A DNA stretch of 64,000 nucleotides from an uncultured bacterium (GCA_947643715.1 CANRXB010000001.1:1-64000), one strand, 5' to 3'. Positions 30,238-38,690 are shown, counted from the first letter of the stretch. Made by a program: numbers and translations. The notes: generated by a model from the letters alone, not told the origin.

Positions 30238-32130
30238 TCATTTGCCCTCCTTCGTTTTTTTCGCTTCTTGCCGCTTCTTCAACTGCTCCAGGATGTCCGC
30301 CGCGCCGGCCTGGGCCGCACAGCCGAGGTTATAACGCTCCTGCCGGCGGATCGTCTCGATCTCGGCGCGGTACGCCTCGCCGGACGCCAGCAGCTCCGCC
30401 GCCGTGCCGGCGATATCGTCCAGCCGCTCCGGATACAGATCCTTCCCCACGCGGCCGCGGAGCCGTTCCGCGAAGCTCTCGATCTGGATGAGCTGGTATT
30501 CCGGGTTCATGATCTTCATCGGCGTGTGGATGAACAGCACCGGGCGACAGGCGGTGAAACAGAACTCCCATCCCACCCCGGACCAGTCCGTGATCAGCAG
30601 GTCCGAGCCGTATACGCTTTCGAACGAGGAGAAGCCCGTGTCGAAGCGCACTTCCTCCGGGCAGTCCCGGTACTTTTCCTCCAGCCTTTTCATATCGGCC
30701 GCATGGTGGCGCATGTATTGGGGGTGGGGCCGCACGGTCAGCTCATACCCGTTCCCCCGCAGACCGTCCAGTATCTGCTCGATACACCCTTCCATGATGT
30801 TGTCCGGCTGCCACGAGGGGGCGATCACGATCTTCTTGCGCCCCCCGTCCCGTGCCCGGGGCGGGAGCTTCTCATACTCCCGCAGCAAACGGTCCATCAG
30901 CGGATAGCCGTACTCCACCAGACGCTTCTCCGGCAATCCCTTCGCCGCTTCCCACGCCCGGATCTCCCGCAGGTCCTGGTCGTTGTTCAAATATATCGTG
31001 TCGAAATGATCCAGCGCTCCGGTCCGGTACTCCGTGTTGACGCTGCCCAACCCGTGATTCACGAATATGTACTCGATGTCCTTGCGGACATAACTCCTCT
31101 TGATGTGGAAGTTCTCCAGATCCGGCGTGGTCATCACCACGATGTCCGCGTCCATCTTCATCATCAGCGTGATCAGCTTCTTCTCCCCGATGTAGTAGGG
31201 ACGGATGCGCGGCTGCCGTCCGGCGATGTCGAAGATCTTGTCCGCCGGGTCGCTGGTGACGTAGTGGATCACCACGTTGGACCGATCCAGCAGTTCCTGG
31301 ATCAGATCCTCGTAGTACTGGTAAAACCCGCTCTTCTCCGAATAGAACACCAGATGTTTGTTGGCCACGGAAAAGAAACGCTTATAGTCCGCCTTTTCCC
31401 GCTTCCGGTCCTCTTTGGAGACCTTCGAGCCCAGCTCCTCCATGCCCTCCAGCTCGTTCCTGCTCTCCTCCAGCGCCCGGTAGTCCACATATCTTTTGGC
31501 AGGCATGATCAGATCCATCAATAGCTGCTGGGGGATGGAGAAGAGGTTGCTGAAGATCCAGTAGACGCACGTCCCGATGGAGACGAAAGCGCCCAGGAAC
31601 AAGGAGATGCCCACGGAGACCGCCCCCGTGCTGAACTGCTCCGCCTTGGACTGTTCCTTTTGTAGGGGGTTCAGCACGTTCTGCGCCAAGGTGAGCGCCA
31701 GCGACGCGGCCCCAGCGGCCAGGGGCATGAGCAGCGACGCGCCGCCGGACTGGGCCGGGACGACGTTCAAGATGTGGTCCGTGTCCCCCAGGAGGGCCTT
31801 CACCGCGTCGATGACCCCCAGCAGCAGCACGATCTGGACGATCATGGGCACTGTGCTGGCCAAAGGATGGTAGTTCTTCCGTTTATAAAGCGCCTGGGTC
31901 TCCTCCGCGATGGTGTCCTTATCTCCGTAATAGCGGATCTTCAGCCGGAACAGCTCCGGCATCAGCTCCACCATCCGGATCCCTGTGCGGTGCACCCACA
32001 GGGACACCGGCAGCAGGATGATCTTGGTCAGGAACGTGAAGAGCACGATGGCCAGCACGTAGCTGCCACACAGGGAATAGCACCACTGGATCACATGGCC
32101 CAACGGCACGCCTAATATCTGTTCGAGCAA
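30238..32130 (-). CDS. YidC/Oxa1-like membrane domain fused to a CDP-glycerol glycerophosphotransferase (TagB/TagF)
   Basis: 630 aa. Residues ~1-205 are a YidC/Oxa1 insertase-like domain with five predicted transmembrane helices (VLAIVLFTFLTKIILLPVSL; YHPLASTVPMIVQIVLLLG). Residues ~245-610 are a TagB/TagF-like glycerophosphotransferase with HGLG, IVIAPSWQPDN, VRPHPQ and the catalytic DWSGVGWEF. Such enzymes add polyol phosphates from CDP-donors to teichoic-acid-like polymers at the inner membrane. The start is TTG at 32130 with AGGAGG; a longer frame has no ribosome site. First gene of the six-gene operon. It is unclear whether the YidC part inserts proteins or merely anchors and channels the polymer. 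Confidence 0.9.
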   Translation of the reverse strand: MLEQILGVPLGHVIQWCYSLCGSYVLAIVLFTFLTKIILLPVSLWVHRTGIRMVELMPELFRLKIRYYGDKDTIAEETQALYKRKNYHPLASTVPMIVQIVLLLGVIDAVKALLGDTDHILNVVPAQSGGASLLMPLAAGAASLALTLAQNVLNPLQKEQSKAEQFSTGAVSVGISLFLGAFVSIGTCVYWIFSNLFSIPQQLLMDLIMPAKRYVDYRALEESRNELEGMEELGSKVSKEDRKREKADYKRFFSVANKHLVFYSEKSGFYQYYEDLIQELLDRSNVVIHYVTSDPADKIFDIAGRQPRIRPYYIGEKKLITLMMKMDADIVVMTTPDLENFHIKRSYVRKDIEYIFVNHGLGSVNTEYRTGALDHFDTIYLNNDQDLREIRAWEAAKGLPEKRLVEYGYPLMDRLLREYEKLPPRARDGGRKKIVIAPSWQPDNIMEGCIEQILDGLRGNGYELTVRPHPQYMRHHAADMKRLEEKYRDCPEEVRFDTGFSSFESVYGSDLLITDWSGVGWEFCFTACRPVLFIHTPMKIMNPEYQLIQIESFAERLRGRVGKDLYPERLDDIAGTAAELLASGEAYRAEIETIRRQERYNLGCAAQAGAADILEQLKKRQEAKKTKEGK

Positions 32131-32185
32131 TCGAGACCGCCTCCTATCGGTGGATCCGCTTTTCCATGGCACCCTGCCAGACCGC

Positions 32186-32221
32186 CCAAATGTGCAGAAA
32201 GTATACTTTTTGCACATTTGG
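32186..32221. promoter_or_regulatory. 36-bp near-perfect palindrome over the operon promoter
   Basis: CCAAATGTGCA...TGCACATTTGG with AAAGTATACTTT at the centre, one mismatch in 18 bp. It contains TATACT on both strands, so a bound dimer would cover the -10 box of the leftward operon. Confidence 0.6.
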
Positions 32222-32258
32222 AGCCGAGTTGAAAAATTTTGGATATGGGGTTATATTT

Positions 32259-32349
32259 TTGACGATCCAGCCGAATAAATGATTATATGGTGTCGTGAAG
32301 AACGCCTGTCGTGGATGCGCATAGAGTATGCTCTGTGCGCATCTTTTTT
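32259..32349 (+). ncRNA. Candidate small RNA (promoter plus terminator, no coding frame)
   Basis: TTGACG (32259-32264), 18-bp spacer, TTATAT (32283-32288), then at 32314-32349 a GATGCGC/GCGCATC hairpin with inner AGAG/CTCT and TTTTTT. It would give an RNA of about 55 nt. Weak -10, so tentative. Confidence 0.35.
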
Positions 32350-32604
32350 CAACCGGATGGCCCCCGACACCGTCCACCCGGTGGCCAACGGGCACCGGAT
32401 CGCCGTCTTTTTTTGAAGAACAGCATGAAATGCTCCGCATGGATCAACATGCGGAGCATTTCATCACACGGTGTGCGCTGAAGTATACGATCTGCTTCAC
32501 GAGAGCTTTCCCTTGCACTCGTTCGTATCGATCCCATCCACGTCCGGCCCTAAAGATCACTCCCCGTCGATCCAAGGGCCCTCCCTTCCCGATCCCCGAG
32601 CTAT

Positions 32605-32640
32605 GAGAAAACGCCGCAGACCTTGATGGTCTGCGGCGTT
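32605..32640 (-). terminator. Terminator of the thioesterase gene
   Basis: AACGCCGCAGACC / GGTCTGCGGCGTT, 5-nt loop; read leftward it runs into TTTTCTC. Confidence 0.8.
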
Positions 32641-32658
32641 CTCCGGGACGTGCGTCGT

Positions 32659-33051
32659 TCATCCGCCCAACTTCGCTTGGACCCGCGCCATGAACCGCTC
32701 CGTCTGGATGACGGCCCGCTGGTGGGTCCCGCTGCCGATCTTTCCTGCCTCGTCGAAAGCGGACACCGTGAACGTGAGCTTCCTACCCTCCACTCCAGTC
32801 AGTTCCGCTTCCGCCCATACCTTCATGCCCACCGGCGTAGCGGCGTCGTGGGTCACATCCAGCCGCGTGCCCACCGTGCCTTCGTCCGGGGCCAGGGACG
32901 CCTGTACCGCCTGCACAGCGGCGCCTTCCATCAGGGCCACCATGTAGGGCGTGGCGAAAACGGGCACCAGCCCGGACCCTGCGGCCTGAGCGGTGTTCTC
33001 CTGGGTGACGACGGTCTCTGCGCGGCCCTTCAGGCCGATCTTGACAGACAT
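32659..33051 (-). CDS. Hot-dog thioesterase family protein (FlK-like)
   Basis: 130 aa single hot-dog domain. The segments VPVFATPYMVALMEGAAV and GTRLDVTHDAATPVGMKVWA match the FlK/YbgC-like thioesterase group, with the Thr (ATP) and Glu (MEGA) of the active site and His in DVTHDAATP. FlK itself hydrolyses fluoroacetyl-CoA; most relatives act on unknown short acyl-CoAs. The ATG at 33051 has GGAGGG upstream; a longer frame to 33093 does not. Single gene with its own terminator, downstream of the MerR regulator gene. Confidence 0.87.
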   Translation of the reverse strand: MSVKIGLKGRAETVVTQENTAQAAGSGLVPVFATPYMVALMEGAAVQAVQASLAPDEGTVGTRLDVTHDAATPVGMKVWAEAELTGVEGRKLTFTVSAFDEAGKIGSGTHQRAVIQTERFMARVQAKLGG

Positions 33052-33135
33052 AACGATCCCTCCATCTTTTTGGTCAGATCTAGTATACGTCATCCCGGCG
33101 GATCTGGCAATCCCAAATGTCTCCCCCGCGCTGTC

Positions 33136-33870
33136 TCAGCCCTCGCAGTACGCGGCGATCGCGTCGCTCATCCTCTGCGCCGTGCCCGGTCCATACTTCT
33201 CCAGCCCCTCTTTGAACCTGGGGTCGTTGGCATACATCTGTCCCAAACAGGCCAGGATACCGTTCGTGCAGTGATAATGATACTTTGTGATGTGATCCTG
33301 CCAGCGGCGCACCAGCGCCTGACCTTCCGGGCCGGTCGGGTCGCCACAGGCGCCGAAAGCGCTGAAGATCTCCTCCATCTCGGCACCGATTGCGGCCTCC
33401 TGTTCCGGGGAATAGCCGGCGTGCTTCTCCCGGCTCTCCAAGAACGCCTCTGTGTTGCCCCAGCGGTCCGCCGCTTCCTGGGCATACTGCTCTTTCACTG
33501 CCTCCCAGTCCGCCTGGGTGGGCTTTGGTCTCTCGTCATACATCGCGATACCTCCGATCGTTTCGTCCACCAGCCGCAGCATATCGTCCAGCCGCTGCCG
33601 CTTCATGAGCAGCAGCGTCCGGTGCTTTCGCAGGGCTTCGGTGCGGTCATTGTCAGGGGCGGACAGGATCCGGCCGATCTGCTCCAGGGGCAGGTCCAGC
33701 TCCCGGTAGAACACGATCTGCTGCAGGACAGCCATGGCCTCGTCGTCATAGGACCGATACCCGGCGGGGGTAATCTCTGACGGTCTCAGCAGACCGATCT
33801 CATCGTAATAGCGCAGTGTCCGCACACTGACGCCCGCCAGCCTCGCCGCCTGGCTCACAGAATACCTCAT
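33136..33870 (-). CDS. MerR-family regulator with TipAS ligand-binding domain
   Basis: 244 aa. N-terminal MerR winged helix (YSVSQAARLAGVSVRTLRYY, then GYRSYDDEA) and dimerisation helix, followed from about residue 115 by a TipAS domain (KHAGYSPEQEAA, EEIFSAFGACGDPTGPEGQA), the globin-like fold that binds thiopeptide antibiotics in TipAL. It activates by twisting promoters with long spacers. The ATG at 33870 has GAGGAGG upstream. It may sense a peptide antibiotic or other hydrophobic ligand; no efflux gene is adjacent, and the nearest downstream gene is the thioesterase. Confidence 0.92.
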   Translation of the reverse strand: MRYSVSQAARLAGVSVRTLRYYDEIGLLRPSEITPAGYRSYDDEAMAVLQQIVFYRELDLPLEQIGRILSAPDNDRTEALRKHRTLLLMKRQRLDDMLRLVDETIGGIAMYDERPKPTQADWEAVKEQYAQEAADRWGNTEAFLESREKHAGYSPEQEAAIGAEMEEIFSAFGACGDPTGPEGQALVRRWQDHITKYHYHCTNGILACLGQMYANDPRFKEGLEKYGPGTAQRMSDAIAAYCEG

Positions 33871-33945
33871 CCCGGTTCGCCTCCTCGATGGATACCATAC
33901 ACCATGACGCTGCGTGAGAGTCAAGGGACATTTCAAAAAAATTTC

Positions 33946-33974
33946 TGTACAACAGCGCGGAGCTGTGGTAGGAT
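33946..33974 (+). promoter_or_regulatory. queT promoter
   Basis: TGTACA (33946-33951), 17-bp spacer, TAGGAT (33969-33974). Start near 33981, leader about 130 nt. Confidence 0.5.
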
Positions 33975-33980
33975 ATCTGC

Positions 33981-34095
33981 GACCGACCTCCACTTCGGTC
34001 CAAACGGCGGGCAGAGAGCCGCGAACGGGAGATGCGTGGACCCGTTCGGAAGGGACGCCCGCCGCTGTGCCAATGCGCTGGCACTCTAAATATTG
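33981..34095 (+). promoter_or_regulatory. Candidate preQ1 riboswitch (class III-like) upstream of queT
   Basis: The leader folds into several helices: GACCG...CGGTC followed by CAAACGGCGGGC, which pairs with GCCCGCCG downstream, and an inner ACGGG...CCCGT-type stem. The CCAAAC junction after the first hairpin and a long insert before the 3' strand resemble preQ1-III riboswitches, which are known upstream of queT in Ruminococcaceae/Oscillospiraceae. Assignment relies on context and partial motif memory, not on a covariance search. Confidence 0.5.
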
Positions 34096-34112
34096 ATTGG
34101 AGGTATCTTTAC

Positions 34113-34628
34113 ATGCGCAGATCTTTCACCCACGACCTGACCCTGGCCGCCATGGTGGCGGCGCTGTACGCCCTGCTGAGCTACTTCGGCGACATCTTCG
34201 GCCTGAGCTTCGGCCACGTCCAGATCCGTTTCGCCGAGGCCCTCACTGTCCTGCCCTTCCTGTTCCCCGCCACCGCCCCCGGGCTGGCCGTCGGCTGCCT
34301 CATCACCAACCTGCTGTCCCCTTACGGGCCGGTGGACGTGATCTTCGGCACGTTGGCCACCGCCATCGCGGCATGGCTCACCATGAAGATGCCCAAATGG
34401 TATCTGGCCGCCCTGCCCCCCATCCTCGTCAACGCTGTCATCCTGCCCCCCATGTGGGCCTGGGCGGAGGTCGGCGCCGTAGGCCCCGCGTTCTGGATGG
34501 CCTGCGGTCTCAATGCTCTCACGTTCATCCCCGGCGAGGCCCTGGCCTGCTACGTGCTCGGGACCTTGCTGCTCAAAACGCTGCCGAACATCGACGTGTT
34601 CAAGCCCTCGCTGCGCCAGGCGGCGTGA
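34113..34628 (+). CDS. queT: QueT-family queuosine-precursor transporter
   Basis: 171 aa integral membrane protein, an ECF-type S component that imports preQ1/preQ0 for queuosine in tRNA. Five to six transmembrane helices. Family hallmarks are HVQIRFAEALTVLPFL near residue 40, PGLAVGCLITNLLSPYGPVD and AWLTMKMPKWYLAALPPI. The ATG at 34113 follows TTGGAGG. The leader probably carries a preQ1 riboswitch, which would switch it off when precursor is plentiful. Single gene with a strong terminator. The energising ECF module must be encoded elsewhere. Confidence 0.92.
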   Translation: MRRSFTHDLTLAAMVAALYALLSYFGDIFGLSFGHVQIRFAEALTVLPFLFPATAPGLAVGCLITNLLSPYGPVDVIFGTLATAIAAWLTMKMPKWYLAALPPILVNAVILPPMWAWAEVGAVGPAFWMACGLNALTFIPGEALACYVLGTLLLKTLPNIDVFKPSLRQAA

Positions 34629-34694
34629 GATCGCGAAGCGTCCCGATCCCGGCCGGTGGAGCGTCCGGGCGTTGAGCGTCTCGTTATCGGAAGG

Positions 34695-34733
34695 ACAGCC
34701 GCATGACGCACCGGTGTCGTGCGGCTGTTTTTT
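34695..34733 (+). terminator. queT terminator
   Basis: ACAGCCGCA / TGCGGCTGT with a further partly paired loop, then TTTTTT. Confidence 0.88.
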
Positions 34734-34894
34734 CTGCGTTCGGCCGCCCCCACCGACGCAGGAGGGCCAGGGCCCGTCCTTCTCTCATCGGGGGCCGCGC
34801 GAGCTCATATCCTATCATACACCTTTTTCACGAGAAAAGACAGCGTGAAAATACGAGCCGCCTTCGGTGCGGATGGAAAAACGAGGTGACCGTC

Positions 34895-35596
34895 ATGGAG
34901 CGTTTGGACAAGCGGTTGTCTGCCACAGGGAGATGGAGCCGCAAAGAGGCCCGAGAGCTGATCCGGGCGGGCCGGGTATCGGTGTCCGGGCAGCCCTGCC
35001 GCATCCCTGAGACCAAGGTCGGTGAAGAGGCTCCCGTCACAGTGGACGGCGCCCCCATCGGGGCGGATCGCCCCATATATCTCATGCTCCACAAGCCGGC
35101 CGGAGTGGTGTCCTCCACGGACGAGCCGGGAGAACGCACGGTGCTGGACCTTTTGGGCCCGGAGCATCAGGGCCTCGGGCTCTTCCCTGCCGGACGGCTG
35201 GACAAGGACACCGAAGGTCTGCTCCTTCTCACCAACGACGGCCCCCTGGCGCACCGGCTGCTGGCCCCAAAAAGCCATGTGGACAAGGTATACTATGTGG
35301 AGGTGGACGGCGTTCTGGACCAGGACGACGTGCATGCCATCCGGGAAGGGGTGACGCTGGCGGACGGCTACACCTGCCTGCCGGGGGACCTGGAGCTTCT
35401 GCCGGACGGCGGGGCCCACATCACCATACACGAGGGGAGATACCACCAGGTGAAGCGGATGCTGGCCTGCCGGGGCAAGCCCGTGACCTATCTGAAGCGG
35501 GTGCGGTTCGGGCCGCTGGAGCTGGACGAGGGCCTGCCCAAAGGGGCCTGGAGGCCGCTGAGCGAGGCCGAGGAAGCTCTCATTTCCCGTCAATGA
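34895..35596 (+). CDS. rsuA: 16S rRNA pseudouridine synthase, RsuA family
   Basis: 233 aa. N-terminal S4 RNA-binding domain (LDKRLSATGRWSRKEARELI) and a C-terminal pseudouridine-synthase domain with the catalytic Asp in AGRLDKDTEGLLLLTNDG (about residue 105) and GRYHQVKRM. RsuA modifies U516 of 16S rRNA (E. coli numbering); the close homologue RluE/F group acts on 23S rRNA, so the exact site is inferred. ACGAGGTGA precedes the ATG. Upstream is queT, another RNA-modification gene, but separated by a terminator. Confidence 0.88.
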   Translation: MERLDKRLSATGRWSRKEARELIRAGRVSVSGQPCRIPETKVGEEAPVTVDGAPIGADRPIYLMLHKPAGVVSSTDEPGERTVLDLLGPEHQGLGLFPAGRLDKDTEGLLLLTNDGPLAHRLLAPKSHVDKVYYVEVDGVLDQDDVHAIREGVTLADGYTCLPGDLELLPDGGAHITIHEGRYHQVKRMLACRGKPVTYLKRVRFGPLELDEGLPKGAWRPLSEAEEALISRQ

Positions 35597-35640
35597 AACG
35601 AAATTTTTGGCAGTTTCCACAAAAATTTTTGAAAAAACTA

Positions 35641-35669
35641 TTGAAATCCTCTAAGAGAGCCGGTATAAT
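35641..35669 (+). promoter_or_regulatory. Promoter of the PucR-type gene
   Basis: TTGAAA (35641-35646), 17-bp spacer, TATAAT (35664-35669). Confidence 0.8.
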
Positions 35670-35743
35670 AGGAAAAGCGATGTATGAAAAATCAATAAAG
35701 TGGCAGAGCATTCGATCCCGCCGCATAGAAAGGAGAAAACGCA

Positions 35744-36835
35744 ATGTCCAGCAGGGTTTTCCAAAGCGTCGTTCTTCAAATGAAGGACTGTTCCGACCGA
35801 GCCGTAGGGGTCATCGATGAGCAGGGGACCGTAGTGGCCTGCAACGAACTGGCCTGCATCGGTGAGAAATGGGGCAATGCGGCGGCGCTGCTGGCCGCTG
35901 AGCAGGACGTACAGGTGATCAGCGGCGGCTTCACCTTCAAAGCGCTGCCCGGATGGAGCGGGCAGTTCGATTATGCGGCGTTCGTCCGGGGAGAGGACGA
36001 ACGGGCCTCCCTCATCTGCGCCATGGCGGTGATCGCCCTCAACGGTGCCAAGACCTACTACGAGGAGAAGAACGACAAGGCCGCGTTCGTCAAGAATATC
36101 CTGTGCGACAATATCCTTCTGGGGGACATCTATGTCCGCGCCAAGGAACTGCATTTCGTGTCCGAAGCGCCCCGGGCCGTGATCCTGGTGCGCCAGCTCG
36201 GCGCGCCCGATGTGTCCTCCGTGGACGTGATATCCAGCCTTTATCCAGATAAACAGACCGATTTCGTACTGTCTGTCAGCGAATCGGACGTGGCCCTGGT
36301 AAAGCACCTGAACGAGAACTCCGATTCCCGCGATCTGCACAAGATCGCTCAGACCGTCCAGGAGGCCCTTGCCCGGGATCTGGGCATCAAGACGGTGGTT
36401 GGCATCGGTACGATCGTAGGCCACATCCGGGATCTGGCCCGCACCTATAAGGAAGCCCAGGTGGCCATCGACGTGGGCAAGGTGTTCGAAACGGAGCGGT
36501 CCATCATCAATTACGAGAACCTGGGCATCGGGCGGCTCATCTACCAGCTCCCCACCACCCTGTGTGAGATGTTCCTGCGGGAAGTGTTCAAAAAGAACCC
36601 CATCGATGCGCTGGATCAGGAGACCCTGTTCACCATCAACAAGTTCTTCGAGAACAATCTGAACGTTTCCGAGACCGCCCGGAAGCTGTTCGTCCATCGC
36701 AATACCTTGGTCTACCGGCTGGAGAAGATCAAAAAGCTCACCGGTCTGGACCTGCGGGAATTCGACGACGCCATCACCTTCAAGGTGGCGCTGATGGTCA
36801 AGAAGTATCTGGTCTCCCGGGGCATCGAGTCCTGA
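35744..36835 (+). CDS. PucR/CdaR-type transcriptional regulator
   Basis: 363 aa. The N-terminal ~120 residues look like a ligand-sensing PAS/GAF-like fold (GVIDEQGTVVACNELA), the middle is a GGDEF-like regulatory domain found in CdaR proteins (GIGTIVGHIRDLARTYKEA), and the C-terminal PucR-type HTH_30 is clear (FFENNLNVSETARKLFVHRN, TLVYRLEKIKKLTGLDLR). AAAGGAG precedes the ATG. Its own promoter and terminator separate it from ftsEX, though it often neighbours these genes in related clostridia. Ligand unknown; CdaR homologues respond to sugar acids. Confidence 0.85.
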   Translation: MSSRVFQSVVLQMKDCSDRAVGVIDEQGTVVACNELACIGEKWGNAAALLAAEQDVQVISGGFTFKALPGWSGQFDYAAFVRGEDERASLICAMAVIALNGAKTYYEEKNDKAAFVKNILCDNILLGDIYVRAKELHFVSEAPRAVILVRQLGAPDVSSVDVISSLYPDKQTDFVLSVSESDVALVKHLNENSDSRDLHKIAQTVQEALARDLGIKTVVGIGTIVGHIRDLARTYKEAQVAIDVGKVFETERSIINYENLGIGRLIYQLPTTLCEMFLREVFKKNPIDALDQETLFTINKFFENNLNVSETARKLFVHRNTLVYRLEKIKKLTGLDLREFDDAITFKVALMVKKYLVSRGIES

Positions 36836-36861
36836 GGCACGGCCTTCCTTCACCAACAGAG

Positions 36862-36888
36862 AAAGCCGCCCGGCCGGGCGGCTTTTTT
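36862..36888 (+). terminator. Terminator after the PucR-type gene
   Basis: AAAGCCGCCCGGCCGGGCGGCTTTTTT: long GC stem and U-tract. Confidence 0.92.
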
Positions 36889-36968
36889 GCCGCCGGGGTA
36901 AGGGCCGGTGTTTGCAAAAAATTTACAGGATATAGGCAAGGGGATCTCTGGGAAGCGCCCCCTTCCGG

Positions 36969-36997
36969 TTGACACGGCGGGATCGGGCAGATATAAT
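36969..36997 (+). promoter_or_regulatory. ftsEX promoter
   Basis: Perfect consensus TTGACA (36969-36974), 17-bp spacer, TATAAT (36992-36997). Confidence 0.92.
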
Positions 36998-37056
36998 AGC
37001 AGTGGTCTATGCCGACTGATAAAGAACATAAAGCAGTGACATAGGAGATGCGGTCC

Positions 37057-37737
37057 ATGATACGATTGATCGACGTACATAAAGAATACGATAACGGGAC
37101 CAAGGCGCTGAAGGGGATCAACCTGCGCATCGAGGACGGCGAGTTCGTCTTTCTGGTAGGTCCATCCGGATCGGGCAAGTCCACCATCGTCAAGCTGCTC
37201 ACAGCAGAGGTGATCGCCTCTCAGGGCCGGGTCATCGTCAACGGCTACAACCTGAACAATATCCGCCGTTGGCAGATCCCTCATATGCGCCGCACGCTGG
37301 GCATCATCTTCCAGGATTTCCGCCTCATCGAGAAAAAAACGGTGCAGGGCAACCTGGAATTCGCCATGCGCACCGTGGGGGCCGGCAGCCGGGAAATGCG
37401 CAAGCGCATCCCCTACGTCCTGGACCTGGTGGGGCTGGACGACAAGGCGGACGCCTACCCCAACGAGATGAGCGGCGGCGAGCAGCAGCGCGTGGCCATC
37501 GCCCGGGCGCTGGTGAACAACCCCCGGATGATCATCGCAGACGAGCCCACCGGGAACCTGGATCCCGGGCGCTCCCTGGAGATCATGACGCTGTTGGAAC
37601 GCATCAACGCCATGGGCACCACCATGCTGGTGGTCACTCATGAGCGGGACCTGGTCAACCGTTTCTCCAAGCGGGTGGTGGCCATCAAGGACGGAGAGAT
37701 GATACGGGACGGTCAGGGAGGCTACTATAGAGCATGA
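37057..37737 (+). CDS. ftsE: Cell-division ATP-binding protein FtsE
   Basis: 226 aa cytosolic ABC ATPase of the FtsEX complex, which controls peptidoglycan hydrolases at the septum. Walker [10 protein letters not shown], the FtsE-typical [12 protein letters not shown]-loop region (here [16 protein letters not shown]), signature [12 protein letters not shown], Walker [13 protein letters not shown] and switch THERDLV. The ATG at 37057 has ATAGGAG at 9 nt; the ATG at 37048 abuts it. It overlaps ftsX by 4 bp (ATGA). Followed by an M23 hydrolase of the kind that FtsEX activates. Confidence 0.97.
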   Translation: MIRLIDVHKEYDNGTKALKGINLRIEDGEFVFLVGPSGSGKSTIVKLLTAEVIASQGRVIVNGYNLNNIRRWQIPHMRRTLGIIFQDFRLIEKKTVQGNLEFAMRTVGAGSREMRKRIPYVLDLVGLDDKADAYPNEMSGGEQQRVAIARALVNNPRMIIADEPTGNLDPGRSLEIMTLLERINAMGTTMLVVTHERDLVNRFSKRVVAIKDGEMIRDGQGGYYRA

Positions 37738-38621
37738 GAAGATTGAATATCGGCTATTTCATCAAGGAAGGGTTCCTCAGCATCTTTTCCCATGGGTTGA
37801 TGTCCTTCGCGGCGGTGTGCATGATCGTCGCCTGCCTCATCATCATGGGCTCCTTCTCCCTGTTGGCCGTCAACGTGGACGGGATGCTCAGCCAGCTCGA
37901 GGAGGAGAACGAGTTCCTGGCCTACATCGACGAGACCTGTACCTCCGACGACGTGGCTCAGCTCATGGCCCAGGTGCGCGCGATGGACAACGTGGCTTCC
38001 GTCTCGTTCATCACCAAGCAGGAGGCCAAGGCCGCGTATCTGGAAGGGCATGAGGGCGAGGGACTGTACGCCAACATGCCTGACGAGGTACTGCGGGACC
38101 GGCTGTCCATCCACGTGGTGGACCTGGAACGCTTCACCGAAACGGTGGAGGCGGTATGTGCGCTGCCGGGCGTGGCCAACCACCGGGCGGAGAACAAAGT
38201 CGCGGAAGGCTTCGTCACCGTGCGCAACGCCGTCACCGCCTTGGCCACGGTACTGGTGGCCATCCTGGCGGCGGTCTCCCTGTTCATCATCGCGAATACC
38301 ATCCGGCTGGCCACCTTCTCCCGCCGGGAGGAAATCGCCATCATGAAGATGTGCGGCGCGACCGACAGCTTCGTGCGCTGGCCGTTCATCGTGGAAGGGC
38401 TGATCTTGGGCCTCATGGGCGCGCTGGTGGCCTTCTTCCTGCAATGGGGCGTGTACGCGGCCGTCGGCAAAGCTGTGACGGAGAGCGGAGCCTCCGCGCT
38501 GTTCACGCTGATCGATTTCTCCCTGATTTGGAAGGGCGTATTGCAGGTGTTCCTGCTGTCCGGCGCGGCCATCGGCGCGGTGGGATCGGGCTTCGCCATC
38601 CGGCGCTTCCTCCAGGTGTGA
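37734..38621 (+). CDS. ftsX: Cell-division membrane protein FtsX
   Basis: 295 aa, four transmembrane helices in the MacB/FtsX layout: one near the N-terminus (FAAVCMIVACLIIMGSFSLL), an extracellular domain (residues ~45-165), then three near the C-terminus. It transmits FtsE's ATP cycle to an external hydrolase; the extracellular loop docks the coiled coil of that partner. Starts with the [13 protein letters not shown] motif. Translationally coupled to ftsE. Confidence 0.96.
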   Translation: MRRLNIGYFIKEGFLSIFSHGLMSFAAVCMIVACLIIMGSFSLLAVNVDGMLSQLEEENEFLAYIDETCTSDDVAQLMAQVRAMDNVASVSFITKQEAKAAYLEGHEGEGLYANMPDEVLRDRLSIHVVDLERFTETVEAVCALPGVANHRAENKVAEGFVTVRNAVTALATVLVAILAAVSLFIIANTIRLATFSRREEIAIMKMCGATDSFVRWPFIVEGLILGLMGALVAFFLQWGVYAAVGKAVTESGASALFTLIDFSLIWKGVLQVFLLSGAAIGAVGSGFAIRRFLQV

Positions 38622-38690
38622 CGTTCCCAGGATGAGACGGACCCAAATGTATGACCGGCGACGCCGGAAATCGGACCAAGGAGGGGCGAC

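Larger units (their letters stand above)
32131..32658. other. Regulatory intergenic region with several hairpins
   Basis: 528 bp upstream of the leftward YidC-TagF operon. It contains a 36-bp palindrome over -10-like boxes, a short rightward promoter-terminator pair, a 15-bp hairpin (GAAATGCTCCGCATG arms, 32427-32462), and the terminator of the thioesterase gene. No convincing coding frame. Confidence 0.6.
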
